Positions 1 to 6,341 of a stretch of DNA of 7,950 bases are shown in pieces. The DNA is from Pseudomonadota bacterium. Lineage in GTDB: Bacteria > Pseudomonadota > Alphaproteobacteria > Acetobacterales > Acetobacteraceae. The translations under genes were made by a program, and so were the position numbers. The notes beneath the pieces were generated by a model that saw nothing but the letters and a program-made list of their open reading frames with translations, was not told where the DNA came from and made no database searches. The stretch covers positions 1 to 7,950 of the forward strand of contig JAKBAQ010000125.1 of the NCBI GenBank assembly GCA_021808985.1. The letters run 5' to 3'. Numbering within the stretch: position 1 is the stretch's first letter; each line of letters opens with the position of its first letter.

Positions 1-24
1 GCCGCCGCCGCCGCCGCCGCCGCC
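1..24. repeat. (GCC)8 trinucleotide run encoding polyglycine
   Basis: Eight uninterrupted GCC units begin the window and may continue to its left. On the minus strand they encode eight GGC glycine codons of the glycine-rich protein. Copy-number change would lengthen or shorten the glycine tract without shifting the frame. Confidence 0.8.
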
Positions 25-264
25 CGCCGCGTTGAAGGCCGTGCTTCCGGCCTGCCCCGCGCCGCCCACCACAATCTCCAGCACCGTGCCCGCCGTCAGC
101 GCGAACGTCCCGCTCACGAGCGCGCCCGCCCCGCCCGCGCCGCCGCCGCCGCCAGCGCCGCCAGCGCCGCCGGTCGCGCCATCGGCGCTGATCAGATAAC
201 CCTCCGTGCTGGAAAGCGTGACCATCTCCACCACGCCCGTATAAGTCTCGATGATTCCGCTCAT
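1..264 (-). CDS. Glycine-rich protein, N-terminal part (ALK-type Gly-rich-like domain), cut by window edge
   Basis: This is an open frame of 88 codons read leftward from ATG at 264-262. It has no stop before base 1, so the C-terminus is missing. The start is supported by a G-run (complement of 271-276) six bases upstream. Residues 1-28 form an ordinary beginning. Residues 29-48 are almost only Gly and Ala. Residues 51-68 read SGTFALTAGTVLEIVVGG, and the visible part ends in eight Gly codons. The order 'Gly-rich, SGTF-LTAG-L-I-VGG, Gly-rich' resembles the ALK/LTK-type glycine-rich domain found in various bacterial surface or phage-associated proteins; I recognise this from memory. No signal peptide is visible at the N-terminus, so the location is unknown. 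Val and Thr codons end mostly in G, unlike the plus-strand genes. The gene is divergent from ilvD. It could also be a low-complexity hypothetical or a tail/adhesin-like protein. The coding call is fairly firm; the function is not known. Confidence 0.72.
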   Translation of the reverse strand, partial: MSGIIETYTGVVEMVTLSSTEGYLISADGATGGAGGAGGGGGAGGAGALVSGTFALTAGTVLEIVVGGAGQAGSTAFNAAGGGGGGGG

Positions 265-479
265 GAATGTCCCCCCAAGACTAAAATACAACTAAAAGAT
301 GAGTTAAAATATATTAATTCCCCAATAAGGATGTACCTTTTCATGCCCCGGATTGCAATTTCAAAATTAACAACAAGCCGCAAACTTTCGCTCATCCACC
401 CCGCCGCCCCGCGCGCTTGCCTTTAGCCGCAATCAGGTGAATCTATACCGCCTCGACTATACAGCTTAGGACACACCCG
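265..479. promoter_or_regulatory. Divergent intergenic region between the glycine-rich gene and ilvD
   Basis: This stretch has no supported gene. The left part (about 280-385) is AT-rich against very GC-rich surroundings and holds short palindromes AATATATT (308-315) and ATTGCAAT (352-359). Because the flanking genes point away from each other, both promoters must lie here or upstream of it. I could not find a convincing -35/-10 pair on either strand; TATACC (444-449) and TATACA (458-463) are possible -10 boxes for ilvD but have poor -35 partners. CTATAC occurs twice as a direct repeat (443-448 and 457-462). No terminator is expected or seen. Confidence 0.45.
468..471 (+). promoter_or_regulatory. 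Ribosome binding site of ilvD
   Basis: AGGA lies eight bases before ATG 480. It supports this start, which also gives the N-terminus expected for the family (MPAYRS, compared with MPKYRS in Escherichia coli IlvD). Confidence 0.6.
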
Positions 480-2336
480 ATGCCGGCATACCGCTCCCGC
501 ACCACCACCCACGGCCGCAACATGGCGGGCGCGCGCAGCCTCTGGCGCGCCACCGGCATGCAAGATGGCGACTTCGGCAAGCCCATCATCGCCATCGCCA
601 ACTCCTTCACCCAGTTCGTCCCCGGCCATGTCCACCTCAAGGATCTCGGCCAGATGGTCGCCCGTGAAATCGAGTCCGCCGGCGGCGTCGCCAAGGAATT
701 CAACACCATCGCGGTCGATGACGGCATCGCCATGGGCCATTCCGGCATGCTCTACAGCCTGCCCTCGCGTGAGCTGATCGCGGATTCCGTTGAATACATG
801 GTCAACGCCCACTGCGCTGACGCCCTGGTCTGCATCTCCAACTGCGACAAAATCACCCCCGGCATGCTCATGGCCGCGATGCGCCTCAACATCCCCACCG
901 TCTTCGTCTCCGGCGGCCCGATGGAGGCCGGCAAATACATCCACGGCGGCAAAACCGAACGGGCTGACCTCATCACCGCCATGGTCGCCGCGGCTGACCC
1001 TTCGGTCTCCGACGCCGACACCGACGCAGTCGAGCGCTCCGCCTGCCCCACCTGCGGCTCCTGCTCGGGCATGTTCACCGCCAATTCCATGAACTGCCTC
1101 ACCGAGGCGCTGGGCCTCTCGCTGCCCGGCAACGGCAGCCTGCTCGCCACCCATGCGGACCGCCGGGAGCTCTTCCTCGAGGCCGGACGCACCATCGTCA
1201 GCCTCGCCCGCCGCTGGTACGAGCAGGATGATACCACCGTCCTGCCCCGCTCCATCGCCAGCTTCGAGGCCTTCCAGAACGCCATGTCGCTTGATATCGC
1301 CATGGGCGGCTCCACCAACACGGTGCTCCACCTGCTCGCCGCCGCGCATGAGGGCGAAATCCCCTTCACCATGGAGGATATCGACCATCTCTCGCGGCGC
1401 GTCCCCAATCTCTGCAAGGTCGCGCCCTCAAAATCCGATGTCCACATGGAAGACGTCCACCGCGCCGGCGGCATTTTCGCCATTTTGGGCGAGCTCAACC
1501 GCGCCGGGCTTATCCACGCCGGCCTGCCCACCGTCCACGCCCCCAGCATGGGCGAGGCCATCGCCAAGTGGGACATTTCAGGCCCCGCATCGGATGCCGC
1601 CCGCAGCCTCTACCTCGCCGCCCCCGGCGGCATCCGCACCACCCAGGCCTTCAGCCAGAACCGCCGCTATGAGTCCCTGGACCTTGACCGCTCAACCGGC
1701 GTCATCCGCGACATCGCCCACGCCTTCAGCCCCGATGGCGGCCTCGCCGTCCTCGCCGGCAACATCGCGCTGGACGGCGCCATCGTCAAAACCGCGGGGG
1801 TGGACCCCTCGGCCCTGGTCTTCACCGGCCCCGCCCGCATTTTTGAGAGCCAGGACGACGCCGTCTCCGCCATCCTCGGCAACCGCATCGTCGCGGGGGA
1901 TGTGGTGGTCATCCGTTATGAAGGCCCCAAAGGCGGCCCCGGCATGCAGGAGATGCTCTACCCCACCAGCTACCTCAAATCCAAAGGCCTGGGCAAAGTC
2001 TGCGCTTTGGTGACCGACGGCCGCTTCTCCGGCGGCACCGCCGGCCTCTCCATCGGCCACGCCTCCCCCGAGGCCGCCGAAGGCGGCGATATCGGGCTGC
2101 TGGAGGAGGGCGACATCATCGAAATCGACATCCCCAACCGCATCCTGCGCGCCGCCCTCTCCGATGAAACCCTGGCCGCCCGCCGCCTCGCCATGGAAGC
2201 CCGCGGCCCCGACGCCTGGAAGCCCAACCGCACCCGCGTGGTCTCCCAGGCATTGCAAGCCTACGCCGCCCTCACCACCAGCGCCGCCCGCGGCGCCGTG
2301 CGCGATATAACCCAGCTAACCCGCGCCAAGGTGTAG
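480..2336 (+). CDS. ilvD: Dihydroxy-acid dehydratase
   Basis: This 618-residue protein converts 2,3-dihydroxy-isovalerate and 2,3-dihydroxy-3-methylvalerate to the 2-oxo acids that precede valine, leucine and isoleucine, in the cytoplasm, using an iron-sulfur cluster and Mg2+. It aligns by eye over its whole length with E. coli IlvD (616 residues). The first family signature CDKITPGMLMA is at residues 122-132 and contains cluster ligand Cys122 plus Asp123 and Lys124. CPTCGSCSG (189-197) contains ligand Cys195. The second signature ALVTDGRFSGGT is at 509-520. Where the plant and mycobacterial [2Fe-2S] enzymes have a third Cys (PCNxHL-type), this one has PGHVHL (48-53), as in the oxygen-labile E. 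coli type. Related phosphogluconate dehydratase (Edd) is excluded by the close match to IlvD along the whole chain. The gene stands 32 bases before prfB with no terminator seen between, so they may be co-transcribed. Confidence 0.98.
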   Translation: MPAYRSRTTTHGRNMAGARSLWRATGMQDGDFGKPIIAIANSFTQFVPGHVHLKDLGQMVAREIESAGGVAKEFNTIAVDDGIAMGHSGMLYSLPSRELIADSVEYMVNAHCADALVCISNCDKITPGMLMAAMRLNIPTVFVSGGPMEAGKYIHGGKTERADLITAMVAAADPSVSDADTDAVERSACPTCGSCSGMFTANSMNCLTEALGLSLPGNGSLLATHADRRELFLEAGRTIVSLARRWYEQDDTTVLPRSIASFEAFQNAMSLDIAMGGSTNTVLHLLAAAHEGEIPFTMEDIDHLSRRVPNLCKVAPSKSDVHMEDVHRAGGIFAILGELNRAGLIHAGLPTVHAPSMGEAIAKWDISGPASDAARSLYLAAPGGIRTTQAFSQNRRYESLDLDRSTGVIRDIAHAFSPDGGLAVLAGNIALDGAIVKTAGVDPSALVFTGPARIFESQDDAVSAILGNRIVAGDVVVIRYEGPKGGPGMQEMLYPTSYLKSKGLGKVCALVTDGRFSGGTAGLSIGHASPEAAEGGDIGLLEEGDIIEIDIPNRILRAALSDETLAARRLAMEARGPDAWKPNRTRVVSQALQAYAALTTSAARGAVRDITQLTRAKV

Positions 2337-2368
2337 CCTTTCCTCTCCACACTTCGTATAGGCTCTCC

Positions 2369-3500
2369 ATGTCAGCAGAATCAGATCAGTTAAACGAGCA
2401 GATCGGCCGTTCGGTCGCCTTGCTGAGGAGGCATCTTTGACTGGGATGCAGCCCTCCTCAAGCGCGCCGAACTAGACGCGCGCGCCGAAGACCCCTCCCT
2501 CTGGAACGACCCCGAAGCCGCCCAGACGGTCATGCGCGAGCGTGGCCGCCTCGCCGGCCTCATTGATGGTGTCATCACCCTCGAGCGCGAAACCGCCGAC
2601 ACGCTCGAACTCATCGAAATGGCTGAATCCGAGGGCGACGCCGCCATGGTGAAGGACGCGCTGTCCTCCCTCGCCGCGCTGGCCGAACAGGCCAAAACGC
2701 GCGAGATCGAGAGCCTGCTCTCCGGCGAGGCCGACGGCCGCGACGCCTTCATGGAAATCAACGCCGGCTCCGGCGGCACCGAGGCGCAGGACTGGGCGCA
2801 GATGCTCCAGCGCATGTACATGCGCTGGGCCGAGCGCCGCGGCTTCAAGGTTGAAATCCTTGACATGTCCGAAGGCGAGCAGGCCGGCATCAAATCCGTC
2901 ACCATGCAGATCTCCGGCCCCAACGCCTATGGCTGGCTGAAAACCGAATCCGGCGTCCACCGCCTGGTCCGCATCTCCCCGTATGATTCCGCCGCGCGCC
3001 GCCACACCAGCTTCTCCTCCGTCTGGGTCTATCCGGTGGTCGATGACACCATCGAGATCGAAATCAACCCGGCGGATCTGAAGGTCGACACTTTCCGCGC
3101 CTCGGGCGCTGGCGGCCAGCACGTCAACAAAACCGAATCCGCCATCCGCATCACCCACATCCCCACCGGCATCATCGTCGCCTGCCAGACTGACCGCTCC
3201 CAGCACCGCAACCGCGCCACCGCCATGAACATGCTCAAGGCCCGCATGTACGAGATGGAGCTGCAAAAGCGCGAAGCCAGCGCCGCCGCCACCGAGGCCG
3301 CCAAAACCGACATCGGCTGGGGCCACCAGATCCGCTCCTACGTCCTCGCCCCCTACCAGCTGGTGAAAGACCTGCGCACCAGCTTTGAAACCGGCAACCC
3401 CGCGGCGGTGCTGGATGGCAATCTCGACCCCTTCATGGCCGCCTCGCTCGCCGCGCGCGTCGGCGCCACCCGCTCCGACGCCTCGGCCATGGCCGAGTAA
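2369..3500 (+). CDS. prfB: Peptide chain release factor 2, expressed by programmed +1 frameshift
   Basis: RF2 recognises UGA and UAA stop codons in the ribosomal A site and triggers hydrolysis of peptidyl-tRNA. The gene is read as 2369-2437 joined to 2439-3500, giving 376 residues (E. coli RF2 has 365). Frame zero encodes 23 residues and stops at TGA 2438-2440; skipping T2438 continues with Asp24-Trp25-Asp26 and the rest of the protein. The catalytic GGQ is at residues 248-250 (bases 3111-3119) within SGAGGQHVNKTES. The stop-recognition tripeptide is SPY (203-205) instead of the usual SPF. The C-terminal part, with DIGWGHQIRSYVL and YQLVKDLRT, is typical RF2 and looks alphaproteobacterial. 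ATG 2369 was chosen because it precedes the shift site in the correct frame; AGG at 2360-2362 is a modest ribosome binding site. A start at 2532 would remove the N-terminal domain and is rejected. Confidence 0.97.
2426..2441 (+). promoter_or_regulatory. prfB programmed +1 frameshift site
   Basis: The bases AGG AGG CAT CTT TGA C form the classical RF2 autoregulatory element. An internal Shine-Dalgarno sequence AGGAGG (2426-2431) lies three bases before the slippery CTT (2435-2437), followed by in-frame TGA (2438-2440) and C2441, a context that weakens termination. When RF2 is scarce the ribosome pauses at TGA, the CTT-bound tRNA slips to TTT, and translation continues in the +1 frame at GAC. 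The well-known E. coli version is AGG GGG TAT CTT TGA C, so spacing and every key element match; the internal Shine-Dalgarno here is the full consensus. Confidence 0.96.
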
Positions 3501-3574
3501 CCTCCCGGCCCGCCACACCGGCGCCCACCTCCCCGGCATAAGCCCGCATCTCCCGCGCCCACCCCACCCCGGCC

Positions 3575-3600
3575 GCCCGGCAACCAGCCGCGCGCCGGGC
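3575..3600 (+). terminator. Possible hairpin terminator after prfB
   Basis: GCCCGGC (3575-3581) and GCCGGGC (3594-3600) can form a perfect seven-pair GC stem with a twelve-base loop, 75 bases after the prfB stop. The following bases AATTTCG contain only a short T run, so this would be a weak intrinsic terminator at best. It also marks the change from GC-rich sequence to the AT-rich promoter region of the next operon. Confidence 0.35.
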
Positions 3601-3635
3601 AATTTCGTCACGATACCGTCATATACAAACTCTTT

Positions 3636-3652
3636 CAAAAGTATCAGTTTTG
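3636..3652. repeat. Imperfect 17-bp palindrome upstream of the glycosyltransferase operon
   Basis: CAAAAGTATCAGTTTTG has five-base arms CAAAA/TTTTG around a seven-base centre. It lies ten bases before the perfect palindrome at 3663-3679 and has the same length, but a different sequence. It may be a protein-binding site; chance is also plausible in an AT-rich stretch. Confidence 0.3.
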
Positions 3653-3656
3653 TAAC

Positions 3657-3686
3657 TTGACCGTGGAACAAAGTTCCACAAAAAAT
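3657..3686 (+). promoter_or_regulatory. Candidate sigma-70-type promoter of the glycosyltransferase operon
   Basis: TTGACC (3657-3662) differs from the -35 consensus TTGACA at one base. AAAAAT (3681-3686), 18 bases later, matches the -10 consensus TATAAT at four of six. The pair lies in the only AT-rich stretch between prfB and the operon, about 30 bases before the first start codon. The -10 is poor, so the true promoter may be elsewhere in 3601-3690. Confidence 0.35.
3663..3679. promoter_or_regulatory. Perfect 17-bp inverted repeat, candidate operator
   Basis: GTGGAAC-AAA-GTTCCAC is a perfect seven-base inverted repeat with a three-base centre. It fills the spacer between the candidate -35 and -10 boxes, where a bound repressor would block RNA polymerase. 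It is unlikely to be an intrinsic terminator because a run of A, not T, follows on the plus strand and no T run follows on the minus strand. If transcription starts farther upstream, it would instead be a short hairpin in the mRNA leader. Confidence 0.45.
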
Positions 3687-3706
3687 CCTCCCATCTGGTC
3701 ACAGAC

Positions 3707-3710
3707 GGGA
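3707..3710 (+). promoter_or_regulatory. Ribosome binding site for the GTG start at 3718
   Basis: GGGA lies seven bases before GTG 3718. Reading upstream in frame there is no ATG before the stop TGA at 3658-3660, so GTG 3718 is the best start. The next in-frame Met comes well inside the conserved domain. Confidence 0.5.
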
Positions 3711-3717
3711 CATCAAC

Positions 3718-5007
3718 GTGCAAAACCTCTCCTCCGCGGAATCCACGCAGCCCATCGCCGTGCCTGCTCCGGTCTTGGGCCGCGCCCCCGCCCGGCCCAA
3801 CGGCCCCATCAAGGTGTTTCTCTACTCGCATGATACCTTCGGCCTCGGGCATCTGCGGCGCAACCTCGCCATCGCCCACCGCCTGCTGGCCTGCGGCGGC
3901 AAATTCTCCGTCCTCCTGCTCACCGGCTCTCCGGTCATCGGCCAGTGGGATCTCCCGCCCGGCCTACAGGTCCAGCCGCTCCCCCCGGTCGTCAAAACCG
4001 GCGCCGAGAGCTACGAGGCCCGCGCCAAGGGCCAGCTGTTCGGCATGGTCAAGGGCTACCGCGAAGCCCTGATCCTCAAGCTCGTCCTGCGTGACCGGCC
4101 GGATGTATTTCTGGTTGACCATGCCCCCGCCGGCATGAACGGCGAGCTGCTCTCCACCCTGGCCCTCATCCGCCAGGAGCACCCCCACACCCGCGTCATA
4201 CTCGGCCTGCGCGACATTCTGGACAGTCCCGAAAACGTCCGCGCCATCTGGCGCGAGCAGAACATCCACGCTCTGCTCGAACACGCCTATGACAACATCC
4301 TGGTCTATGGCAGCCGCGCCTTGTTCGACGTGGTGGAAGGCTACGGCATCGCCAAGGAAAACGCCCGGAAGGTGGTCTATTGCGGCCACGTCGTCGCCCA
4401 GCCCGAGTCCAGGCCCAGCCACGAGACCACCCCCTGCTGGAACACCACCCGTGCCGCCGGCCGTCCCGTCGTCCTCGTCACCGCCGGCGGCGGCGGCGAC
4501 GGCTTTTCCCTCATGAGCGCCTATCTCGAGGCCCTGCCGAAAATGGCCCCCGGGCCGCGTTACTCGGTCATCGTCCTCGGCCCGCTTATGTCCGCGCCCG
4601 AAAGCGCCGCCCTGCACGCCGCCGCCGCCTCGTGCGAGGATGTCGAGCTGGTTGATTTCACCACCAACCTGGTCCCCAGCCTGCGCGCCGCCAGCCTGGT
4701 CATCGCCATGGCCGGCTACAATACCAGCGCCGAAATCATCGCCTGGAAAAAACCCGCCATCCTCGTTCCCCGCGCCGCCCCGCGCGCCGAGCAGCTGATG
4801 CGCGCCCGCCTGCTCGCCTCCCTCGGCCTGGTCGATATCGTGGAGCCGGACACGGACATCGCCACCCAGCTCGCCGGCATGGTCCCCGCCTGCCTGCTCA
4901 AACCGCCCGTGCCCGAATCCGTCTGGGCCGCGCTGGACCTGGACGGCGCCGAGCGCGTCTCCGCCCTGCTCTCATCTGCCCGTCACGTGGAAGCCAGCCT
5001 GGTATGA
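3718..5007 (+). CDS. MurG/GT28-like glycosyltransferase (COG4671 type)
   Basis: This 429-residue protein has a GT-B fold and is expected to transfer a sugar from a nucleotide donor in the cytoplasm; donor and acceptor are unknown. Residues 1-30 are a Pro/Ala-rich lead. The N-terminal acceptor-side domain starts at IKVFLYSHDT (31-40) with the glycine loop FGLGHLRRN (41-49), then LVDHAPAGMNGELL (132-145) and LGLRDILDSP (162-171), which are marks of the 'predicted glycosyltransferase' group COG4671. The C-terminal MurG-like domain has VTAGGGGDG (254-262), AGYNTSAEII (332-341) and PRAAPRAEQLMRA (351-363), the region that holds the nucleotide sugar. No signal peptide or membrane helix is seen. Translation starts at GTG. 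The stop overlaps the next gene's start by four bases (ATGA, 5004-5007). It is the first gene of the operon. It is not murG itself, since the sequence lacks the MurG N-terminal pattern and no peptidoglycan genes are nearby. Confidence 0.88.
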   Translation: MQNLSSAESTQPIAVPAPVLGRAPARPNGPIKVFLYSHDTFGLGHLRRNLAIAHRLLACGGKFSVLLLTGSPVIGQWDLPPGLQVQPLPPVVKTGAESYEARAKGQLFGMVKGYREALILKLVLRDRPDVFLVDHAPAGMNGELLSTLALIRQEHPHTRVILGLRDILDSPENVRAIWREQNIHALLEHAYDNILVYGSRALFDVVEGYGIAKENARKVVYCGHVVAQPESRPSHETTPCWNTTRAAGRPVVLVTAGGGGDGFSLMSAYLEALPKMAPGPRYSVIVLGPLMSAPESAALHAAAASCEDVELVDFTTNLVPSLRAASLVIAMAGYNTSAEIIAWKKPAILVPRAAPRAEQLMRARLLASLGLVDIVEPDTDIATQLAGMVPACLLKPPVPESVWAALDLDGAERVSALLSSARHVEASLV

Positions 5008-6341
5008 CCCCCCCGCCACAAAAATCCGCCGCCGCCTATGCCATCCCCGCCGGCCCCGTCGCCTACATCATGAAGCGCTACCCGCGCCTCACCGAAACCT
5101 TCATCATCAACGAAATCCGCGCCATGGAGCGCCTCGGCGCGGACCTGCGCATCTTCTCCCTGCTGCAGCCCGAGCCACCACCCCACCACCCCATGGTCGC
5201 CCAGGTCGTGGCACCGCTGCACGTCCTCCCCGCCACCTGGGGCGCGAAATTCAAGCGCCTCGCCACCTCCCACGCCAAGGCCATCGGCGCCGCCCCCTTG
5301 CGCTACCTCGCGGTCGCCGGGCGCGCGCTGCAATGGTCCGCCACCTCCTCAAGCCCCCTGGCGGTCTGGAAGCATTTCTTCCGCGCCGGCTATGTCGCCG
5401 CCGAATGCCGCGCCGAGGGCATCGCCCACATCCACGCCCATTTCGCCAACACCCCCACCTCGGTCGCGCATTTCGCCAGCCTGATGTCGGGCATCCCCTT
5501 CAGCTTCACCGCCCACGCCAAAGACCTGTACCTGACCCGCAAAAGCGTCATCGCGCGCCGCACCCGCGCCGCCCGGTTCGTCGTCACCTGCACCGGCTAC
5601 AATGTCCGCTACCTCGAAGACATCCAAGGCCACCCCGCCGGCAAGATCAACCTGATCTATCACGGCATCGACCTCGACATGTTCAACGCCCGCCCCACCT
5701 CCCCGCCCGCGCCCCACCCCGTCCCGCTCATCCTCTCCGTCGGCCGCCTCGTCCCCAAAAAAGGCCTCAACGACCTCATCGCCGCCTGCGCCCTGCTGAA
5801 AGCTTCCGGCACCGCCTTCCGCTGCCGCATCATCGGCGAAGGCCCGCTGCGCGCCGCCCTGCGGGAGCAGATCCAATCCGCCGGCCTGGAAGCCCTCGTC
5901 ACCCTCGAAGGCGCCATGACCCACGCCGAGCTGATCGCCCTCTACGGCACGGCCGATCTCTTCGCCCTCGCCCCGCGCATCGAGGATAATGGCGACCGCG
6001 ACGGCATCCCCAACGTCATCGCCGAGGCCATGGCCATCGGCCTGCCCGTCGTCTCCACCAATGTCTCCGGCATCCCCGAGCTGGTCCGCAACCTCGAAAC
6101 CGGCCTGCTCGTCCCCCCGCGTGACCCCGCGGCCCTCGCGGCGGCCATGGCCCAGCTCCTGCATGACCGTCCCCTCGCCCTGCGCCTCGCCGCCCAGGGC
6201 CGCGCCCTGCTGGAGCGCGACTTTGACCTCTGGACCACCACCCGCCGCCTGCACAGCCTCATCGGCTGCCAGGACTGCGCCCCCAAACCCCGCAAGGCCC
6301 TGCGGGCGGACATGCCCCTGAGCCAAGGCGCTCGCCCATGA
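5004..6341 (+). CDS. GT4 family glycosyltransferase (colanic-acid/exopolysaccharide type)
   Basis: This 445-residue retaining GT-B transferase probably adds a sugar to a lipid-linked or other glycan acceptor at the inner face of the membrane. The N-terminal domain has YIMKRYPRLTETFI (21-34), IHAHFANTPT (143-152) and SFTAHAKDLY (167-176). The linker motif YHGIDLDMF is at 219-227. The C-terminal GT4 domain has SVGRLVPKKG (245-254), GEGPLR (278-283) and DGIPNVIAEAM (333-343). The EX7E catalytic pair appears as Asp333 and Glu341, the Asp variant familiar from WcaL/AmsK-like enzymes that read DRDGIPN. SGIPELV (355-361) follows. The match with that exopolysaccharide subgroup is strong, but the substrate cannot be read from the sequence. 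The start overlaps the upstream stop and the end overlaps the next start, both as ATGA. Confidence 0.92.
   Translation: MTPPPQKSAAAYAIPAGPVAYIMKRYPRLTETFIINEIRAMERLGADLRIFSLLQPEPPPHHPMVAQVVAPLHVLPATWGAKFKRLATSHAKAIGAAPLRYLAVAGRALQWSATSSSPLAVWKHFFRAGYVAAECRAEGIAHIHAHFANTPTSVAHFASLMSGIPFSFTAHAKDLYLTRKSVIARRTRAARFVVTCTGYNVRYLEDIQGHPAGKINLIYHGIDLDMFNARPTSPPAPHPVPLILSVGRLVPKKGLNDLIAACALLKASGTAFRCRIIGEGPLRAALREQIQSAGLEALVTLEGAMTHAELIALYGTADLFALAPRIEDNGDRDGIPNVIAEAMAIGLPVVSTNVSGIPELVRNLETGLLVPPRDPAALAAAMAQLLHDRPLALRLAAQGRALLERDFDLWTTTRRLHSLIGCQDCAPKPRKALRADMPLSQGARP

Noticed and set aside
423..1388. Open frame of 321 codons on the minus strand opposite ilvD
   Set aside because: It is antisense to conserved ilvD codons, has low-complexity composition and no recognisable motif; it reflects the strong third-base bias.
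2369..2440. A 23-codon small peptide gene or a broken prfB
   Set aside because: The AGGAGG, CTT, TGA, C arrangement and the intact downstream RF2 sequence match the regulated frameshift of prfB, so this is neither a separate gene nor a pseudogene.
2472..3671. Open frame of 399 codons on the minus strand covering prfB
   Set aside because: It lies opposite a certain gene, has Gly/Ala/Asp/Val-rich content typical of antisense frames in GC-rich DNA, shows no known domain, and begins in the promoter region of the next operon.
3663..3686. Hairpin GTGGAAC/GTTCCAC followed by AAAAAA as a terminator
   Set aside because: A T run, not an A run, must follow the stem on the transcribed strand. On the minus strand the base run after the stem is GGTCAAG. 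It is better read as an operator or leader hairpin.
5333..5989. Arg/Pro/His-rich open frame of 218 codons on the plus strand inside the first GT4 gene
   Set aside because: It is an alternative frame of the real gene with extreme Arg/Pro content and no independent start signal.
5349..6326. Open frame of 325 codons on the minus strand opposite the first GT4 gene
   Set aside because: Same reason: antisense to a well-conserved glycosyltransferase, with composition set by the opposite strand's codon use.
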